Of a stretch of DNA of 64,000 nucleotides, positions 23,201 through 33,081 are shown piece after piece (position 1 is the stretch's first letter; each line of letters starts with the position of its first letter). The stretch is from Paractinoplanes deccanensis (lineage in GTDB: Bacteria; Actinomycetota; Actinomycetes; Mycobacteriales; Micromonosporaceae), in NCBI RefSeq assembly GCF_016862115.1, contig NZ_BOMI01000082.1:62001-126000 (forward strand), written 5' to 3'. The position numbers were made by a program, and so were the translations under genes. Below the pieces are notes generated by a model, which was given only the letters and a program-made list of their open reading frames with translations, had not been told where the DNA came from and made no database searches.

Positions 23201-26200
23201 TCAGAGGCGCGGATCCTCCTGGACCTTCAGGGCGTTGAGGATCGGGTCCGCCTCGCCCTTCTCGCGGTTGAACAGGATCGTCAGGTCGCCGCCGGTGTGC
23301 TCGACGGTGACCGTGTTCGTGTCGGCGGTCAGGGCGCCCACCTTCGCCTGCACGTCGTGGTCGTACAAGGCGATCTTGCCGTTGGCGAGGACGTCGAAGG
23401 CGCGCGTGCCGGGCTTCACCTTCTCGATCTCCGCGAAGTCGAGGCCGATGCGGTACGTCCCGGCCGGGGCGTTCTTGAACACGTAGCTGAACGTCTCGCC
23501 GGTCCGCTGGGTGCGGAACAGCGCGTCGTCCTGGGTGCCGGCGATGTCGGCCCTGGTGGTACGCACCTTGCCGCCGACGTGGCCCCAGCTCCGCGAGCCG
23601 AGCGCCTGGTCCGGCGACCACGCGGAGCCGTACCCGGAGCCGCCGGCGTCGACGGCCTTCCAGTAGGCCGACGTCGCCAGGCGGACCGGCTTGAGCTGGG
23701 TCGCGCCCTTGGCGGCGTTCGACGACACCAGCAGGTTCCCGGTGAGCACGCCGGGCTTGAGGCCGGCGTTGTCGGCCGTCACCGTGACCGTCGTGGACTT
23801 GCCGGCCGCGAGGGTGACCGTGCCGGTCGCGGCGGCGCCCGTGAGGGTGAGCCACGGAAGGTCGGCCTGCTCGCTGAGCCGCACCTCGAGCGGGGCGGAG
23901 CCGCTGTTGGCGACGGTCACCTTGGCCGTCGCCTTCTGGCCCTTGTCGAGGAGCCAGTCCAGTTCGCCGCCGGTGACGGTGGCGATGCCCGTGGTCAACG
24001 CCGTGTTCATCACCTCGGCCTGATCCTTCTTGGCGATGGTCACCGTGCGGCCGGCGGCGACGTAGTTCGGCGCCTCGACCCGCACGGTGTTCTCGCCGAC
24101 CAGCGCCTGGGCCTTCCACCGGCCCTTCACGTCGGTCGTGATGACCCGCTCACCCGCGGGCCCGTTGAGCGTGACGACCGCGCCCTCGATCGGCTTGGCG
24201 TCGTTGGCGTCGGTGACCGTGCCCTCGATCGTGCCCGCGGCCGGGAGGCTGTACTCCAGCCCCAGGCCGGCCTTGAGGACGGGCTGGTTGAAGGAGTACT
24301 GGGCCGCGGGGTTGCGCTTCAGGCTCTCCACACCGACCGTCGCCGACGACCCTCGGGTGAGGGGGTTGTCGCCGCCGACGCCGTCGCCGTAGCCGATCTG
24401 GATCCGTCCGTCGGCGATCAGGGTGACCGAGAAGCTGACGCGCGCCGTCCGGTCACTGTAGAAGGCGACGTTGCGCCATTCGACGACCTCCGCCGCCACG
24501 CCGTCCACCTCGGTCATGCCGAAGTAGATGCCCGCCTCGTCGTCGACGACGAGGTCGTCCCAGAACGGGTAGATCGCGTCGATCGGGGACGAGGACGGCA
24601 GTGCCGTGTTGCTGCCCGACGTGGCGGCGCGGTCGAAGATCAGCGTGCCGTTCGTCGTCACGCACACCCCGTCCCAGGCCGTGTCGTAGAACGGCTGGAG
24701 GTAATCGTCGCTGAACCACAGCGGGCCGCAGAGGTCGTCGCCGTGCCAGCCGGACTCCTCCGTGCCCTGGCGGTAGAGCCCCTCGGTCACCTTCATCGTG
24801 TACGAGCGGCCGGCGGGAGCCACCGGCACGGGACCGGGGTCCGGCTGCTCCGGCTCGGGCTCGGGTTCCGCCGCGTCCGCCCGCGGGTCGAGCGTCACCC
24901 GCAGCGCGGCGATGCTCGGGGGCTTCAGGCCCTTCGAACCACGCAGCTCCACGGTGAGCGGGCCGCCCTCGTGCCGCACGACGGCCTTGCGCCAGTCGGG
25001 GGCGTTCTGCCCCACGGCAGCGGCCGGATCGTACGCGTATTCCTGGAGCGCTCCGTCCACGAGGACGTCGAACACCCGCTTGCCCTTGCCCACCTTCTCG
25101 ATCTCGGCGAACCCGAAGTCGATCGCGTAGGTGCCCTTGGGCGCGTCCGGGAAACGGTAGAACAGTCGCGTGTCGGCCGTGGTCCGCTGTGACTGGAAGA
25201 GGGGGGCGATCGGGGCCCTCGTGGTGGCGACCTTCGTCTTCTTGCCCTCGTAGCCCCACGACTTCTTGCCGGCGGCCTGGTCGGCGGACCAGGTGTAGCC
25301 GGAGCCGTCGGTGAGCTTCGCGCCGCCGGCGTTGACGCCGACCTGGTACTTCGTGGTCGTGAGCGTCACCGGGACGTAGCTCTTGGACTGGCGTCCGGAG
25401 TCGGACCGGACCACGATGTTCGCGCCCTGGACTCCGGGCTCGGCGCCCTTCGACGAGATCGAGACTTTGACGGTCGCCGACTGTCCGGGGGCGAGGGTGC
25501 CGCCGGTGGACGAGAGCGACAGCCACGGCAGGTCGGTGAGCAGGTCGTCCTCGACGTCGACGAGCACGACGTCGTCGGCGATCTGGTCGGCCGCCCACAG
25601 CGCGCCGGTGGCGTCGGTCTCGAGACCGCCGCCCTGGCCCGCCTTCTGGCCCGGGAACCACCACGCGTTCACCAGCGAGCAGTCCTCGGGGTCGACCTGC
25701 AGCAGGCGGGTGGGCCGGTTCGAGGTGAGGTCGGTGTACCAGATCGTGTCCGACGCCTGGTTGTAGGCCAGGCCCATCACCTCGGGCAGCGGCGGGGCGC
25801 AGAAGGACAGGAGCTCGCCCGCGTTGTCGTGCGACGTGCCGGCAACCGTGCCGATCATGCCGTTCGCGCGGCCGCCGACGTAGAAGACGTCCTGGGCCGG
25901 GTTGTAGGCGAGACCGGTCAGCTGCAGCGTCGACCAGTCGCCCTTGATCTGCCTCGTCTCCTTTCCGGTCTCGCGGTCGAAGCAGTGGATGTAGCTGGCC
26001 GGGCTGTCCTCCATCTGGCACATGTCACCGGTCTTGGTGTCCAGGGCCATGTCGAACGCCCGGTAGTCGGGGTTCCACGACGCGTCGAAGACCTTGCCGG
26101 TCTTCTTGCCCGTCACCGTGTACGCGGTGTTGGTGCGCGCGTTGTAGTCGTGGACCCAGACGTCGCCGTCGTACCCGATGCCGGAGGGCTCCTTCTCCGC

Positions 26201-29200
26201 GATCGTGCCGGGGATGGGGATCCGGGTGATGACGTCGCCGCCGGAGGTGGCGCCGACCTTGGCCGCCGCCTGGGCTTCGGTGACGCTGGAGGCGGTGCTG
26301 GAGCCGGCCGGCTTGCCGTCGACGTTCGACGGCTTCATGCCGCTCGCGCCGGCCTTCCACGCGGCGAGGTCGATGGTGCCGGTCGCGCCCGTGCCGGTCC
26401 GTGCGGTGGCGCCGGCGGCGTCGAGCTCGGGGTGCCGTGCGGCTTCGCCCAGGTTGTACGTGAGGGGAGCGGATCCGTTGTTGGTCAGCGTGAGCGTGCC
26501 CACGCCGTTCTGGCCGGTGCCCAGCAGCGCGTCGAGACCGTCGGCCTTGAGGCCGGCGGCACCCGTGGTCAGACGTGCGTCGACCTTGGCCTGCGCGTAG
26601 AGCTTGGCCAGCGAGAACGGGTACGCCGCGGTCGTGTAGTTCGGCGCCTCGACCGTCATGGTGTAGTCGCCGACCGGAAGCTGCCGGTGCACGATGCCCG
26701 TCCCGTTGGTGGTGACGGCCTCGACCAGCCCGTCCTTGGTGCTGAACGAGACCTTCGCGCCGGCGACCGGCTGCCCGTCGTTCTGGTCGGCCACCGTCGC
26801 GTCGAGGTAGCCGAAGTCGGGCATGTCGTACGTGACGATCATGCCGTCGTGCAGCACCGGGGAGCTCTCGGAGAACCGGATGCCGTCGACACCGGCCCAG
26901 CCCTGGATGCCCGTGGTGGCGTGCGCGCCGGCGGTCACCGGGTCGCTGGACCCGACGCCGTCGCCGTACCCGAAGATCACGGTGCCGGAGCGGGTGATCG
27001 TGGCTGAGAAGGTGACCGGCTCCGTGTAGTCCGCCCGGTCCGGCCAGGCCCAGAGCTTGGCGTTGCGGTACTCGATGACGAACGCGTCCTCACCGTTGAC
27101 CTTGGTGGCCGCGGTGAAGACACCGCCGCCGGGCGCGAACTCGACCGGGGTCTGCATGTAGAACGGGAAGATGCCGGCGCCGCCGGTGCCGGGGCCGGTG
27201 CTGTCGTCCGGGGAGATGACGCCGCGCAGGCCGACGTTGAGGGTGTCGTGGCTGCCGTTGTAGAGCGCGATCGGGAACGGCAGCTTCACCGTGGCCCAGA
27301 CGCCGCTGCTGAACGTGACGGGATCGGTGCCGCGCAGGTACTCGCCCTCGGAGACGGCGCAGCTGTAGCCGCCCTTGTCGACGACGAGCCCGACCGGGAT
27401 CTCAGACGGCTCGTTCCGCCCGCCGACGGTCAGCGGGACGGTCGTGGGCGAGAAGCAGGCGTTGGGCTCGACGGCCAGGCCGTACGAGCCCTCGGGGACG
27501 GCGCTGATCGTGAACGCGCCGTTGGTGTCGGTGCGGACCGGCTTCAGCGGCGTGTCCTTGAGGGAGACGTCGGCGTTCGGGACGGGCCGCTTCTTGTCGT
27601 CGACGACCCGGCCGCTGATGTCGTGCCGCGTGGCGGCGGTGAGCGGCAGCGTGACGGCGGTGTCCTGGCCCAGGGTGATCGTGACGTCGGCGGTCGCGGT
27701 CAGGTAGCCGAAGACCTTGGTGCTGAGCTTGTAGTCGCCGACCGGGAGGTTCGTCGTGAACCGGCCGTTCTCGTCGGTCCCGATCGACCGGCTGAACGGC
27801 CCGCTGATCGTCACGTCGGCGGCGGGAACCGGGGCGCCGCCGGCGGTGACGACACCGGTGAGGGTGCCGCCCTTGCGGGGCGCGAGCTCCAGCAGGCGTA
27901 CGAGGTCGAGCCGCCCCTCGCCGTACATGTTGTTGACGTCGGCGGTGCCGCCGCACTCGGTGTCGTCGACGTCGACGGCGGACTCGCCGAGCAGGCGGCG
28001 GGTCTCCTCGACCTGCCCGATCAGGGTCGGGTCGTAGCTCCAGAGCGCCGCGACGGCGCCGGCCACGTGCGGTGCCGCCATCGACGTACCGGACATCTCG
28101 ACGTAGCTGTCGCCCGGATAGGACGAGCGGACGCCGTCACCCGGTGCGGAGATCTCGGGCTTGATCCGGCCGCCCTCGCCCTCGCCCTTGCGGGAGAACG
28201 ACGCGAGCGTGCCGTCCGATGAAAGGGCGCCGACGGAGTAGGCGCTCTGCGCGGCGCCGGGCGAGGAGACGGTGTCGCAGGCCGCGTACGGCGTGGTGTT
28301 CCCCGACGACCAGGTGCTGAAGATGCCCGCGGCGGTCCAGGCCTCGTCGACGGCCTGGAAGAAGTCGTCGAAGTCGTGTTCGACGTCCTGGCCCCACGAG
28401 TTGTTGATGACATGGGGGCGCTTGGACGGGTCGGGGTTGTTGCCCTGGAGGTCGGTCGGCGCGAGCAGCCACCAGCCGGACCGCAGCAGCGACTCGACGC
28501 CGGTTCTGTCGCAGCAGCCGTTCGTCGCGATCCACTGCGCGTCCGGTGCGACGCCGACGTGGTCGGCGCCGTCGGCGCCGACCATGGTGCCCATGGTGTG
28601 CGTGCCGTGCCCGTTGTCGTCGCACGGCGCGCCCGCGCACGAGCCCCGGGTGGCCATCCAGTTGTAGTTGTGGTCGACGGTGCCGTCCGGCTTCGTGCCG
28701 CGGTACTGGTGCGTCAGGGCGGGGTGGTCGAACTGGACGCCCGAGTCGAGATTGGACACGGTGATGCCGGCGCCGGTGGCGCCCATGGCCCACGCCTGCG
28801 GGGCGTGGATGGCCTCCAGGCCCCAGGTGACGGCGTCGTCCTTCGGGGCGGCGGCCCGGGCGGGCGCGGGGGTCTTCTCGTCCACGGGATCGACGAGCGC
28901 GACCTGCGGCGTCGCGTGGATCTCGGCGACCTGCGCCCGCGCCGCCACGTCGAGGGCGAGCTTCTCGGTGCCGCCCTTGACGAGCACGGCATTGACGATC
29001 GGGTACGAGGTGTATTTGACGCCGGCGCGGTCGAGCTCGCCCGAGACGGAGGCCAGGGAGTCCTTCGCCGCCGCGGTCAGCGCGTCGTGGACGAACGTGC
29101 CGCGAGCGGTCCAGTCGGCGATCTTCTTCGCCGGCCCGAGGTCCGCCCCGGCCTCGAAGGTGATCCAGAAGTCGGAGCTCGGCTGCGCGCGGAACCGGTC

Positions 29201-29326
29201 CTTGAGGGACGAATCGATCTTGGCGGCCGGGGTGGGTTCCGGCTCCGCCGCGGACGCCGGTAGTTGCTGAAGAATGCTCAGGCCGACCGATGCGGCCAGC
29301 GTCGCCGCCAGGGCTTTGAATCTCAT
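23201..29326 (-). CDS. Giant secreted subtilisin-like protease with repeated C-terminal binding domains
   Basis: A 2041-residue exported protein: signal peptide 1-27 (cut near ASA-AEP), propeptide-like region to about 160, and S8 catalytic domain about 170-480 with D194 (SNLDSGVQF), H240 (NGHGTHTMG), oxyanion N343 (SSGN) and S415 (GTSMAAPH). Beyond it lie carboxypeptidase-regulatory/CnaB-like repeats (e.g. GVVTAGGAPVPAADVTISG), two related modules containing IGYGDGVG or FGYGDGVG, an SMP-30/NHL-like propeller segment around residues 1080-1270, and two malectin-like modules, one mid-protein and one at the C-terminus, both with FAEIEKV and V-F/A-F-DVL. The malectin and propeller parts suggest carbohydrate or surface binding. 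The start follows a GGAAGGGA ribosome site. Confidence 0.92.
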   Translation of the reverse strand: MRFKALAATLAASVGLSILQQLPASAAEPEPTPAAKIDSSLKDRFRAQPSSDFWITFEAGADLGPAKKIADWTARGTFVHDALTAAAKDSLASVSGELDRAGVKYTSYPIVNAVLVKGGTEKLALDVAARAQVAEIHATPQVALVDPVDEKTPAPARAAAPKDDAVTWGLEAIHAPQAWAMGATGAGITVSNLDSGVQFDHPALTHQYRGTKPDGTVDHNYNWMATRGSCAGAPCDDNGHGTHTMGTMVGADGADHVGVAPDAQWIATNGCCDRTGVESLLRSGWWLLAPTDLQGNNPDPSKRPHVINNSWGQDVEHDFDDFFQAVDEAWTAAGIFSTWSSGNTTPYAACDTVSSPGAAQSAYSVGALSSDGTLASFSRKGEGEGGRIKPEISAPGDGVRSSYPGDSYVEMSGTSMAAPHVAGAVAALWSYDPTLIGQVEETRRLLGESAVDVDDTECGGTADVNNMYGEGRLDLVRLLELAPRKGGTLTGVVTAGGAPVPAADVTISGPFSRSIGTDENGRFTTNLPVGDYKLSTKVFGYLTATADVTITLGQDTAVTLPLTAATRHDISGRVVDDKKRPVPNADVSLKDTPLKPVRTDTNGAFTISAVPEGSYGLAVEPNACFSPTTVPLTVGGRNEPSEIPVGLVVDKGGYSCAVSEGEYLRGTDPVTFSSGVWATVKLPFPIALYNGSHDTLNVGLRGVISPDDSTGPGTGGAGIFPFYMQTPVEFAPGGGVFTAATKVNGEDAFVIEYRNAKLWAWPDRADYTEPVTFSATITRSGTVIFGYGDGVGSSDPVTAGAHATTGIQGWAGVDGIRFSESSPVLHDGMIVTYDMPDFGYLDATVADQNDGQPVAGAKVSFSTKDGLVEAVTTNGTGIVHRQLPVGDYTMTVEAPNYTTAAYPFSLAKLYAQAKVDARLTTGAAGLKADGLDALLGTGQNGVGTLTLTNNGSAPLTYNLGEAARHPELDAAGATARTGTGATGTIDLAAWKAGASGMKPSNVDGKPAGSSTASSVTEAQAAAKVGATSGGDVITRIPIPGTIAEKEPSGIGYDGDVWVHDYNARTNTAYTVTGKKTGKVFDASWNPDYRAFDMALDTKTGDMCQMEDSPASYIHCFDRETGKETRQIKGDWSTLQLTGLAYNPAQDVFYVGGRANGMIGTVAGTSHDNAGELLSFCAPPLPEVMGLAYNQASDTIWYTDLTSNRPTRLLQVDPEDCSLVNAWWFPGQKAGQGGGLETDATGALWAADQIADDVVLVDVEDDLLTDLPWLSLSSTGGTLAPGQSATVKVSISSKGAEPGVQGANIVVRSDSGRQSKSYVPVTLTTTKYQVGVNAGGAKLTDGSGYTWSADQAAGKKSWGYEGKKTKVATTRAPIAPLFQSQRTTADTRLFYRFPDAPKGTYAIDFGFAEIEKVGKGKRVFDVLVDGALQEYAYDPAAAVGQNAPDWRKAVVRHEGGPLTVELRGSKGLKPPSIAALRVTLDPRADAAEPEPEPEQPDPGPVPVAPAGRSYTMKVTEGLYRQGTEESGWHGDDLCGPLWFSDDYLQPFYDTAWDGVCVTTNGTLIFDRAATSGSNTALPSSSPIDAIYPFWDDLVVDDEAGIYFGMTEVDGVAAEVVEWRNVAFYSDRTARVSFSVTLIADGRIQIGYGDGVGGDNPLTRGSSATVGVESLKRNPAAQYSFNQPVLKAGLGLEYSLPAAGTIEGTVTDANDAKPIEGAVVTLNGPAGERVITTDVKGRWKAQALVGENTVRVEAPNYVAAGRTVTIAKKDQAEVMNTALTTGIATVTGGELDWLLDKGQKATAKVTVANSGSAPLEVRLSEQADLPWLTLTGAAATGTVTLAAGKSTTVTVTADNAGLKPGVLTGNLLVSSNAAKGATQLKPVRLATSAYWKAVDAGGSGYGSAWSPDQALGSRSWGHVGGKVRTTRADIAGTQDDALFRTQRTGETFSYVFKNAPAGTYRIGLDFAEIEKVKPGTRAFDVLANGKIALYDHDVQAKVGALTADTNTVTVEHTGGDLTILFNREKGEADPILNALKVQEDPRL

Positions 29327-29340
29327 GGGGTCCCTTCCGC

Positions 29341-29472
29341 CTACAGGGGTTGGTAGGGGTCGTGGCTCTCGTGGTCGTCGTCGCCGGCGTCGTCGTCGGC
29401 GTCGTCGGACAGCTCGAGAGGTGGCGGGTGCTCGACGGCGGAGTCGTCACGCACGTCGGGCCGCTCAGGCAT
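29341..29472 (-). CDS. Candidate 43-residue acidic peptide upstream of the subtilase
   Basis: A small frame from ATG 29472 (MPERPDVRDDSAVEHPP) through an Asp-rich run to the end HESHDPYQPL and TAG 29341-29343, whose stop is 15 bases before the subtilase ATG and touches its ribosome site. Nearly every third base is G or C, as in real genes here, and it could be a translationally coupled leader peptide, a protease inhibitor or a substrate. Against it: no Shine-Dalgarno is visible and the Asp run could just be a (GAC)n microsatellite. Confidence 0.35.
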   Translation of the reverse strand: MPERPDVRDDSAVEHPPPLELSDDADDDAGDDDHESHDPYQPL

Positions 29473-29546
29473 GCATCGGCCGTGGGCTATGAATCATGGA
29501 GCCATGCTCGGGCGGAACGAGCGACCTTAGCTATTAAGCAGATACG

Positions 29547-32480
29547 TCAATCTTCTTCGGCGAAGACGCCGGCCTCGACCGCCTTGACCGCGAGCGCGGT
29601 ACGGGAAGTCACCTTCAGCTTGCGCATCGCCGCGCGCAGCTGCTGATCCACAGTGGCCGGTGATTTGGCCAGGATCCGGCTGATCTCCCGGTTCGTCTTG
29701 CCCGCCACGACCAGCTGGACCACGTCGAGCTCGCGGGGCGAGAGTTGGTCCCCGTACCCGCGCCGGCCGCCGCGCCACAGTCGCGGAACCTCGGCGCCGT
29801 GCTCGCGGAGCCGCTGGGCGACACGGTCCGCGTCGCCGCGTGCGCCCAGCCGGAACAGCTGCTCGTACTGCGCCGCCAGCAGTTCACGGCCCTGCTCGAT
29901 CCGGCCCTGCGCCACGAGCGCCTCGGCCTGCCGCTCGCGGGCGCGCATGGCGTCGTAGGGCCGCGGCAGCGCGCCCCAGGCGCGCGCCGCCCGGTCGTAG
30001 GCCGCCGCCGCCCGCGAGGGGTCCCCGGCCGCGGCGAGCAGCAGGGCACGGCAGACGGCGAGCGCGGCGCGCGGCGCGGGTGCCGTACGGCCACGCAGTC
30101 CCCGGGCGAACTGGTCGACCAGGCGTGTCGCGGCCGTCAGGTCGCCGGCGGCGAGCAGCGCCTCGATCCGGGCGGGAACGAGGTCCGTCGCCCAGACCCA
30201 GATGCCCTTGCGCCGGACGGTGTCCATCGGCTCGTTCGTGACCCGCAGCGCCCGGCGGCTGTTTCCGTCAGTCAGCCAGAGCCGGGCCAGCGCGGCGGCC
30301 GCCTCCATCGTGTCGTCGGCCGCGCCGAGACGGGCAGACTCCTCCAGGACCAGCCGGAACTGCTCCTCCGCGGCCCGCCGCCGCCCGGCCGCGGCCGCCA
30401 GCCGGGCCGCCAGGCGAATGCTGCCGAGGTAGTGCGCCGGCCGGTCCCGGTCGGCGTCGATGAGGGCCTCGCTCGTCTCCGCGAGACCGTCCCACCGGCC
30501 GGTGTTCCACGCCAGGTTGGCCTGTTCGAGCCGGACGTTGTGCCGCAACCGGGACGCCTGCTCGGCCTCGGCGAGGCGCATGGCCACCGCGAGGTGCTCC
30601 TCGGCGTCGGCGTACCGGCCCCAGATCAGCGCCCCGGTGCCGACATTGACGTGGATGCGGGCCACGTCGAGACGCTCCGCCGCCGTCGTGCCGTCGAGGG
30701 GCAGACCGGCGACGACGTCCCAGGCCTCCTCCTCGCCCAGCATGAGCAGCGCCGCGGCGCGGTTCCCGGCCAGGTTCAGCCGCTGCGCGGGGGAGTCGAT
30801 CTGAGCGGTCAACTCGGCGGCACGATCCAGCCAGCGCCGATGGGTCGAGGCCGGCCACGGTCCCGCGTACGCCCAGCCGAGGTAGGTCATCGCCCGAGCC
30901 GCCTCGACCGGATCGTGGTCGAGGTTGGCCACCGCCTGCTCCAGCTCGCCGAGCGCGGCCCGCGCCTCGCCGCCGGTGATCAGGAGCCGGCCCAGCGGGT
31001 TGCGGATCTCGGCCTGCTGGCGGGGGGAGAGGCCCGGGGTCTCCAGCACCGAGCGCAGGATACGGATCACGCGGTGGTAGACCTCGTCGACCGGCTCACG
31101 ACGGCCCAGCGCGGCCACTCCGGCGATGCGCGCGACACGCGCCCGGTCGGCCGGCGGCAGCACGGTCCACGACAGCAGATCGACGAGCAGGTCGACCGCC
31201 TTGGTGTGGTCGCCCGAGGACATGGCCAGCTCGGCGCCCTGCTCGGCGTACCGCGCCCAGGACTGCTTCTCGCCGGCCTCGCGGAAGTGGTGGGCCAGGC
31301 GCGCCACCGGCGGGGGGTGGATCTGCTCCAAGGCTCGGCCGGCCAGCAGGTGGAAGTGCCGGCGGTCGGTCAACGGGATCGCCTCGTAGACGGCGGTCGC
31401 AACCAGCACATGCCGGAACCGCCACCGGTCGTGGTCGTCTCCGTCCAGCACACCGGCGCCGGCCGCCTCCGCGATGCCGGCCCGGCACTCGGCCGGTGAC
31501 AGGCCGGCGGTCATCGCGATCGTCGCCACCGAGGAACGCTCGGCCAGCGTGGCAGCCGCGCGCAACACCTGCTGCGCCGTCGGCGACAGGCGGCTCACCC
31601 GCTCCCGGGTGGAGTCGCGCACCGTCGGCGGAACCCGTAGCTCGCGCAGCTTCAGCCGTACCCATTGACCGTCGCGGAAGACGAGGTCGGCGCGGTCGCA
31701 CATGAGGCGGACCGACTCCTCCACGGCCAGGGGGACGCCGCCGGTCCGCTCGTGCATGAACGTCGTGAACTCCTGCGAGATCGGGTTGCCGTCCAGCATC
31801 GACGACACCAGCCCCGCCGTGCCGTCCGGTCGCAGGGGCGCCAGGGCGATCCTCAGCTGGGTCACGCCGGCGGGCAGCCGGGACGTCAGCCGCAGCAGCA
31901 GCGAACCGTCGTCCACCTCCTCCGGCCGATAGGAGATCACGAGGCTGAGCCCGTCCGGCTGCTGCCGGGAGATGACGAACAGCAGGAACTCCAGGGTCAC
32001 CTCGTCGGCCCAGTGCGCGTCCTCGAGCACGAGAACGTCGACACGCAGCGCCCGCAGCAACTCGTCCAGGGCACGGAACAGGCGATGCCGGGCGGCCTTC
32101 GCATCGTCCAAGGGCGGCAACGCGGGCGGCAGGTGCGACGACCATTCCGGGAACAGGGGCCGCAACGCGCCCGCGAGCTCGGTGAGCCGCAAGCCCGGCA
32201 CCGGGCGCTCGATCCCGAGGAACGCGTCGACGATCGGCCCCAGGGTCAGCGACTCACGAAGCGGCGGGCACACCGACACCAGAGCGGTGCGCCGGTCCGG
32301 CGCGGCCAGCCACTCGCGCAGCAGCCGGCTCTTGCCGATCCCCGCCTCACCCTCCACCAGCACGATCGCCGGAGGCCGGGCCAGCGCGTCGCGCAGCGCC
32401 GCCATCTCCCGATCACGACCGACGAACCGCGGTGCGAAGACGGCCGGCGCGGTCCCGTCCTCGGGCGAGGGGTCGAGCAT
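29547..32480 (-). CDS. Large ATP-binding LuxR-family (LAL) transcriptional regulator
   Basis: A 977-residue regulator. N-terminal AAA/NACHT-like ATPase with Walker A EGEAGIGKSRLL (about residues 43-54) and Walker B-like DVLVLEDAHWADE; a long TPR-like helical middle (about 380-880); C-terminal LuxR HTH (LSPRELDVVQLVVAGKTNRE, then KSPATVDQQLRAAMRKL). LAL proteins act as ligand- or ATP-gated activators. The subtilase lies 220 bp downstream on the same strand, with the small acidic ORF between, so the protease may be its target; this is inferred from position only. Confidence 0.9.
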   Translation of the reverse strand: MLDPSPEDGTAPAVFAPRFVGRDREMAALRDALARPPAIVLVEGEAGIGKSRLLREWLAAPDRRTALVSVCPPLRESLTLGPIVDAFLGIERPVPGLRLTELAGALRPLFPEWSSHLPPALPPLDDAKAARHRLFRALDELLRALRVDVLVLEDAHWADEVTLEFLLFVISRQQPDGLSLVISYRPEEVDDGSLLLRLTSRLPAGVTQLRIALAPLRPDGTAGLVSSMLDGNPISQEFTTFMHERTGGVPLAVEESVRLMCDRADLVFRDGQWVRLKLRELRVPPTVRDSTRERVSRLSPTAQQVLRAAATLAERSSVATIAMTAGLSPAECRAGIAEAAGAGVLDGDDHDRWRFRHVLVATAVYEAIPLTDRRHFHLLAGRALEQIHPPPVARLAHHFREAGEKQSWARYAEQGAELAMSSGDHTKAVDLLVDLLSWTVLPPADRARVARIAGVAALGRREPVDEVYHRVIRILRSVLETPGLSPRQQAEIRNPLGRLLITGGEARAALGELEQAVANLDHDPVEAARAMTYLGWAYAGPWPASTHRRWLDRAAELTAQIDSPAQRLNLAGNRAAALLMLGEEEAWDVVAGLPLDGTTAAERLDVARIHVNVGTGALIWGRYADAEEHLAVAMRLAEAEQASRLRHNVRLEQANLAWNTGRWDGLAETSEALIDADRDRPAHYLGSIRLAARLAAAAGRRRAAEEQFRLVLEESARLGAADDTMEAAAALARLWLTDGNSRRALRVTNEPMDTVRRKGIWVWATDLVPARIEALLAAGDLTAATRLVDQFARGLRGRTAPAPRAALAVCRALLLAAAGDPSRAAAAYDRAARAWGALPRPYDAMRARERQAEALVAQGRIEQGRELLAAQYEQLFRLGARGDADRVAQRLREHGAEVPRLWRGGRRGYGDQLSPRELDVVQLVVAGKTNREISRILAKSPATVDQQLRAAMRKLKVTSRTALAVKAVEAGVFAEED

Positions 32481-32539
32481 GCGTGATGATCTCGCTTTCG
32501 GCGCGACCGCACAAGACCATCACGGCTCCGCCCGGCCGA

Positions 32540-33006
32540 AGTGATAGGCAAAGCCGGGGTCAAAGCCATGCCGGACGTGAACAGCAGGAACTCGACATCG
32601 AGGTCACCCAGGATTGCTGCCAGCCACTCACGCCAGGCATCCGTATCGTCCGTGAAAATCGAGGGATCCGTGTCGGCCAGCAGCTCGGCCTGTCCGAAGA
32701 TGACATAGAGCGCCAACTCCTCCAGGACGGTGCGGGCAACAAGATCTCCAGGCCGATGTCACGGAGCCGACCGTCGCCGGTGTCAGCGGAGTCGTCACCT
32801 GTTCCCGGGAGCCTGCTCCACCCCAGGGCTCGGCAGACACCGCGAGCCTTGTCGTGTCGGATTGCTCCCCCGGCCTCATAGCGGCTCCATGACTTCGCGC
32901 CAACCCCCGCCTTCGCCGCTGCTTCCTCGATGCCCAGGTGCAAGGAGATCCGTCGATCGCGAATGGCAGCCGCGAGTTGCCTGCTTCCCGACGTGGTGCG
33001 GGGCAT
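32540..33006 (-). pseudogene. XRE-type HTH regulator, degraded (N- and C-terminal parts in different frames)
   Basis: From ATG 33006 the frame encodes an HTH domain (RQLAAAIRDRRISLHLGIEE, then AGVGAKSWSRYEAGGAIR), but from about 32770 it becomes unlike protein. Another frame then encodes DLVARTVLEELALYVIFGQA and WREWLAAILGDLDVEFLLF, which looks like the C-terminal part of the same kind of regulator. The central part is missing, so an internal deletion with frame loss is likely. The 3' limit is uncertain because the second frame stays open towards 32480. Confidence 0.6.
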
Positions 33007-33069
33007 GATGTGGGCTGGCCGATGGGCCTGCTCGACCGGCGAATTCGGCGAGGGTGCAACGCGGTCTCG

Positions 33070-33075
33070 TACGAT
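33070..33075 (+). promoter_or_regulatory. -10 hexamer for Uma2 gene
   Basis: TACGAT, 6 bases before ATG 33082. It favours this start over in-frame codons further upstream that would run into the HTH pseudogene. Confidence 0.5.
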
Positions 33076-33081
33076 GGGCTC

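Noticed and set aside
29346..29402. CGTCGTCGTC repeats that might suggest a CRISPR or regulatory repeat array
   Set aside because: It is a trinucleotide microsatellite with no spacer structure, better read as the Asp run of the small candidate frame.
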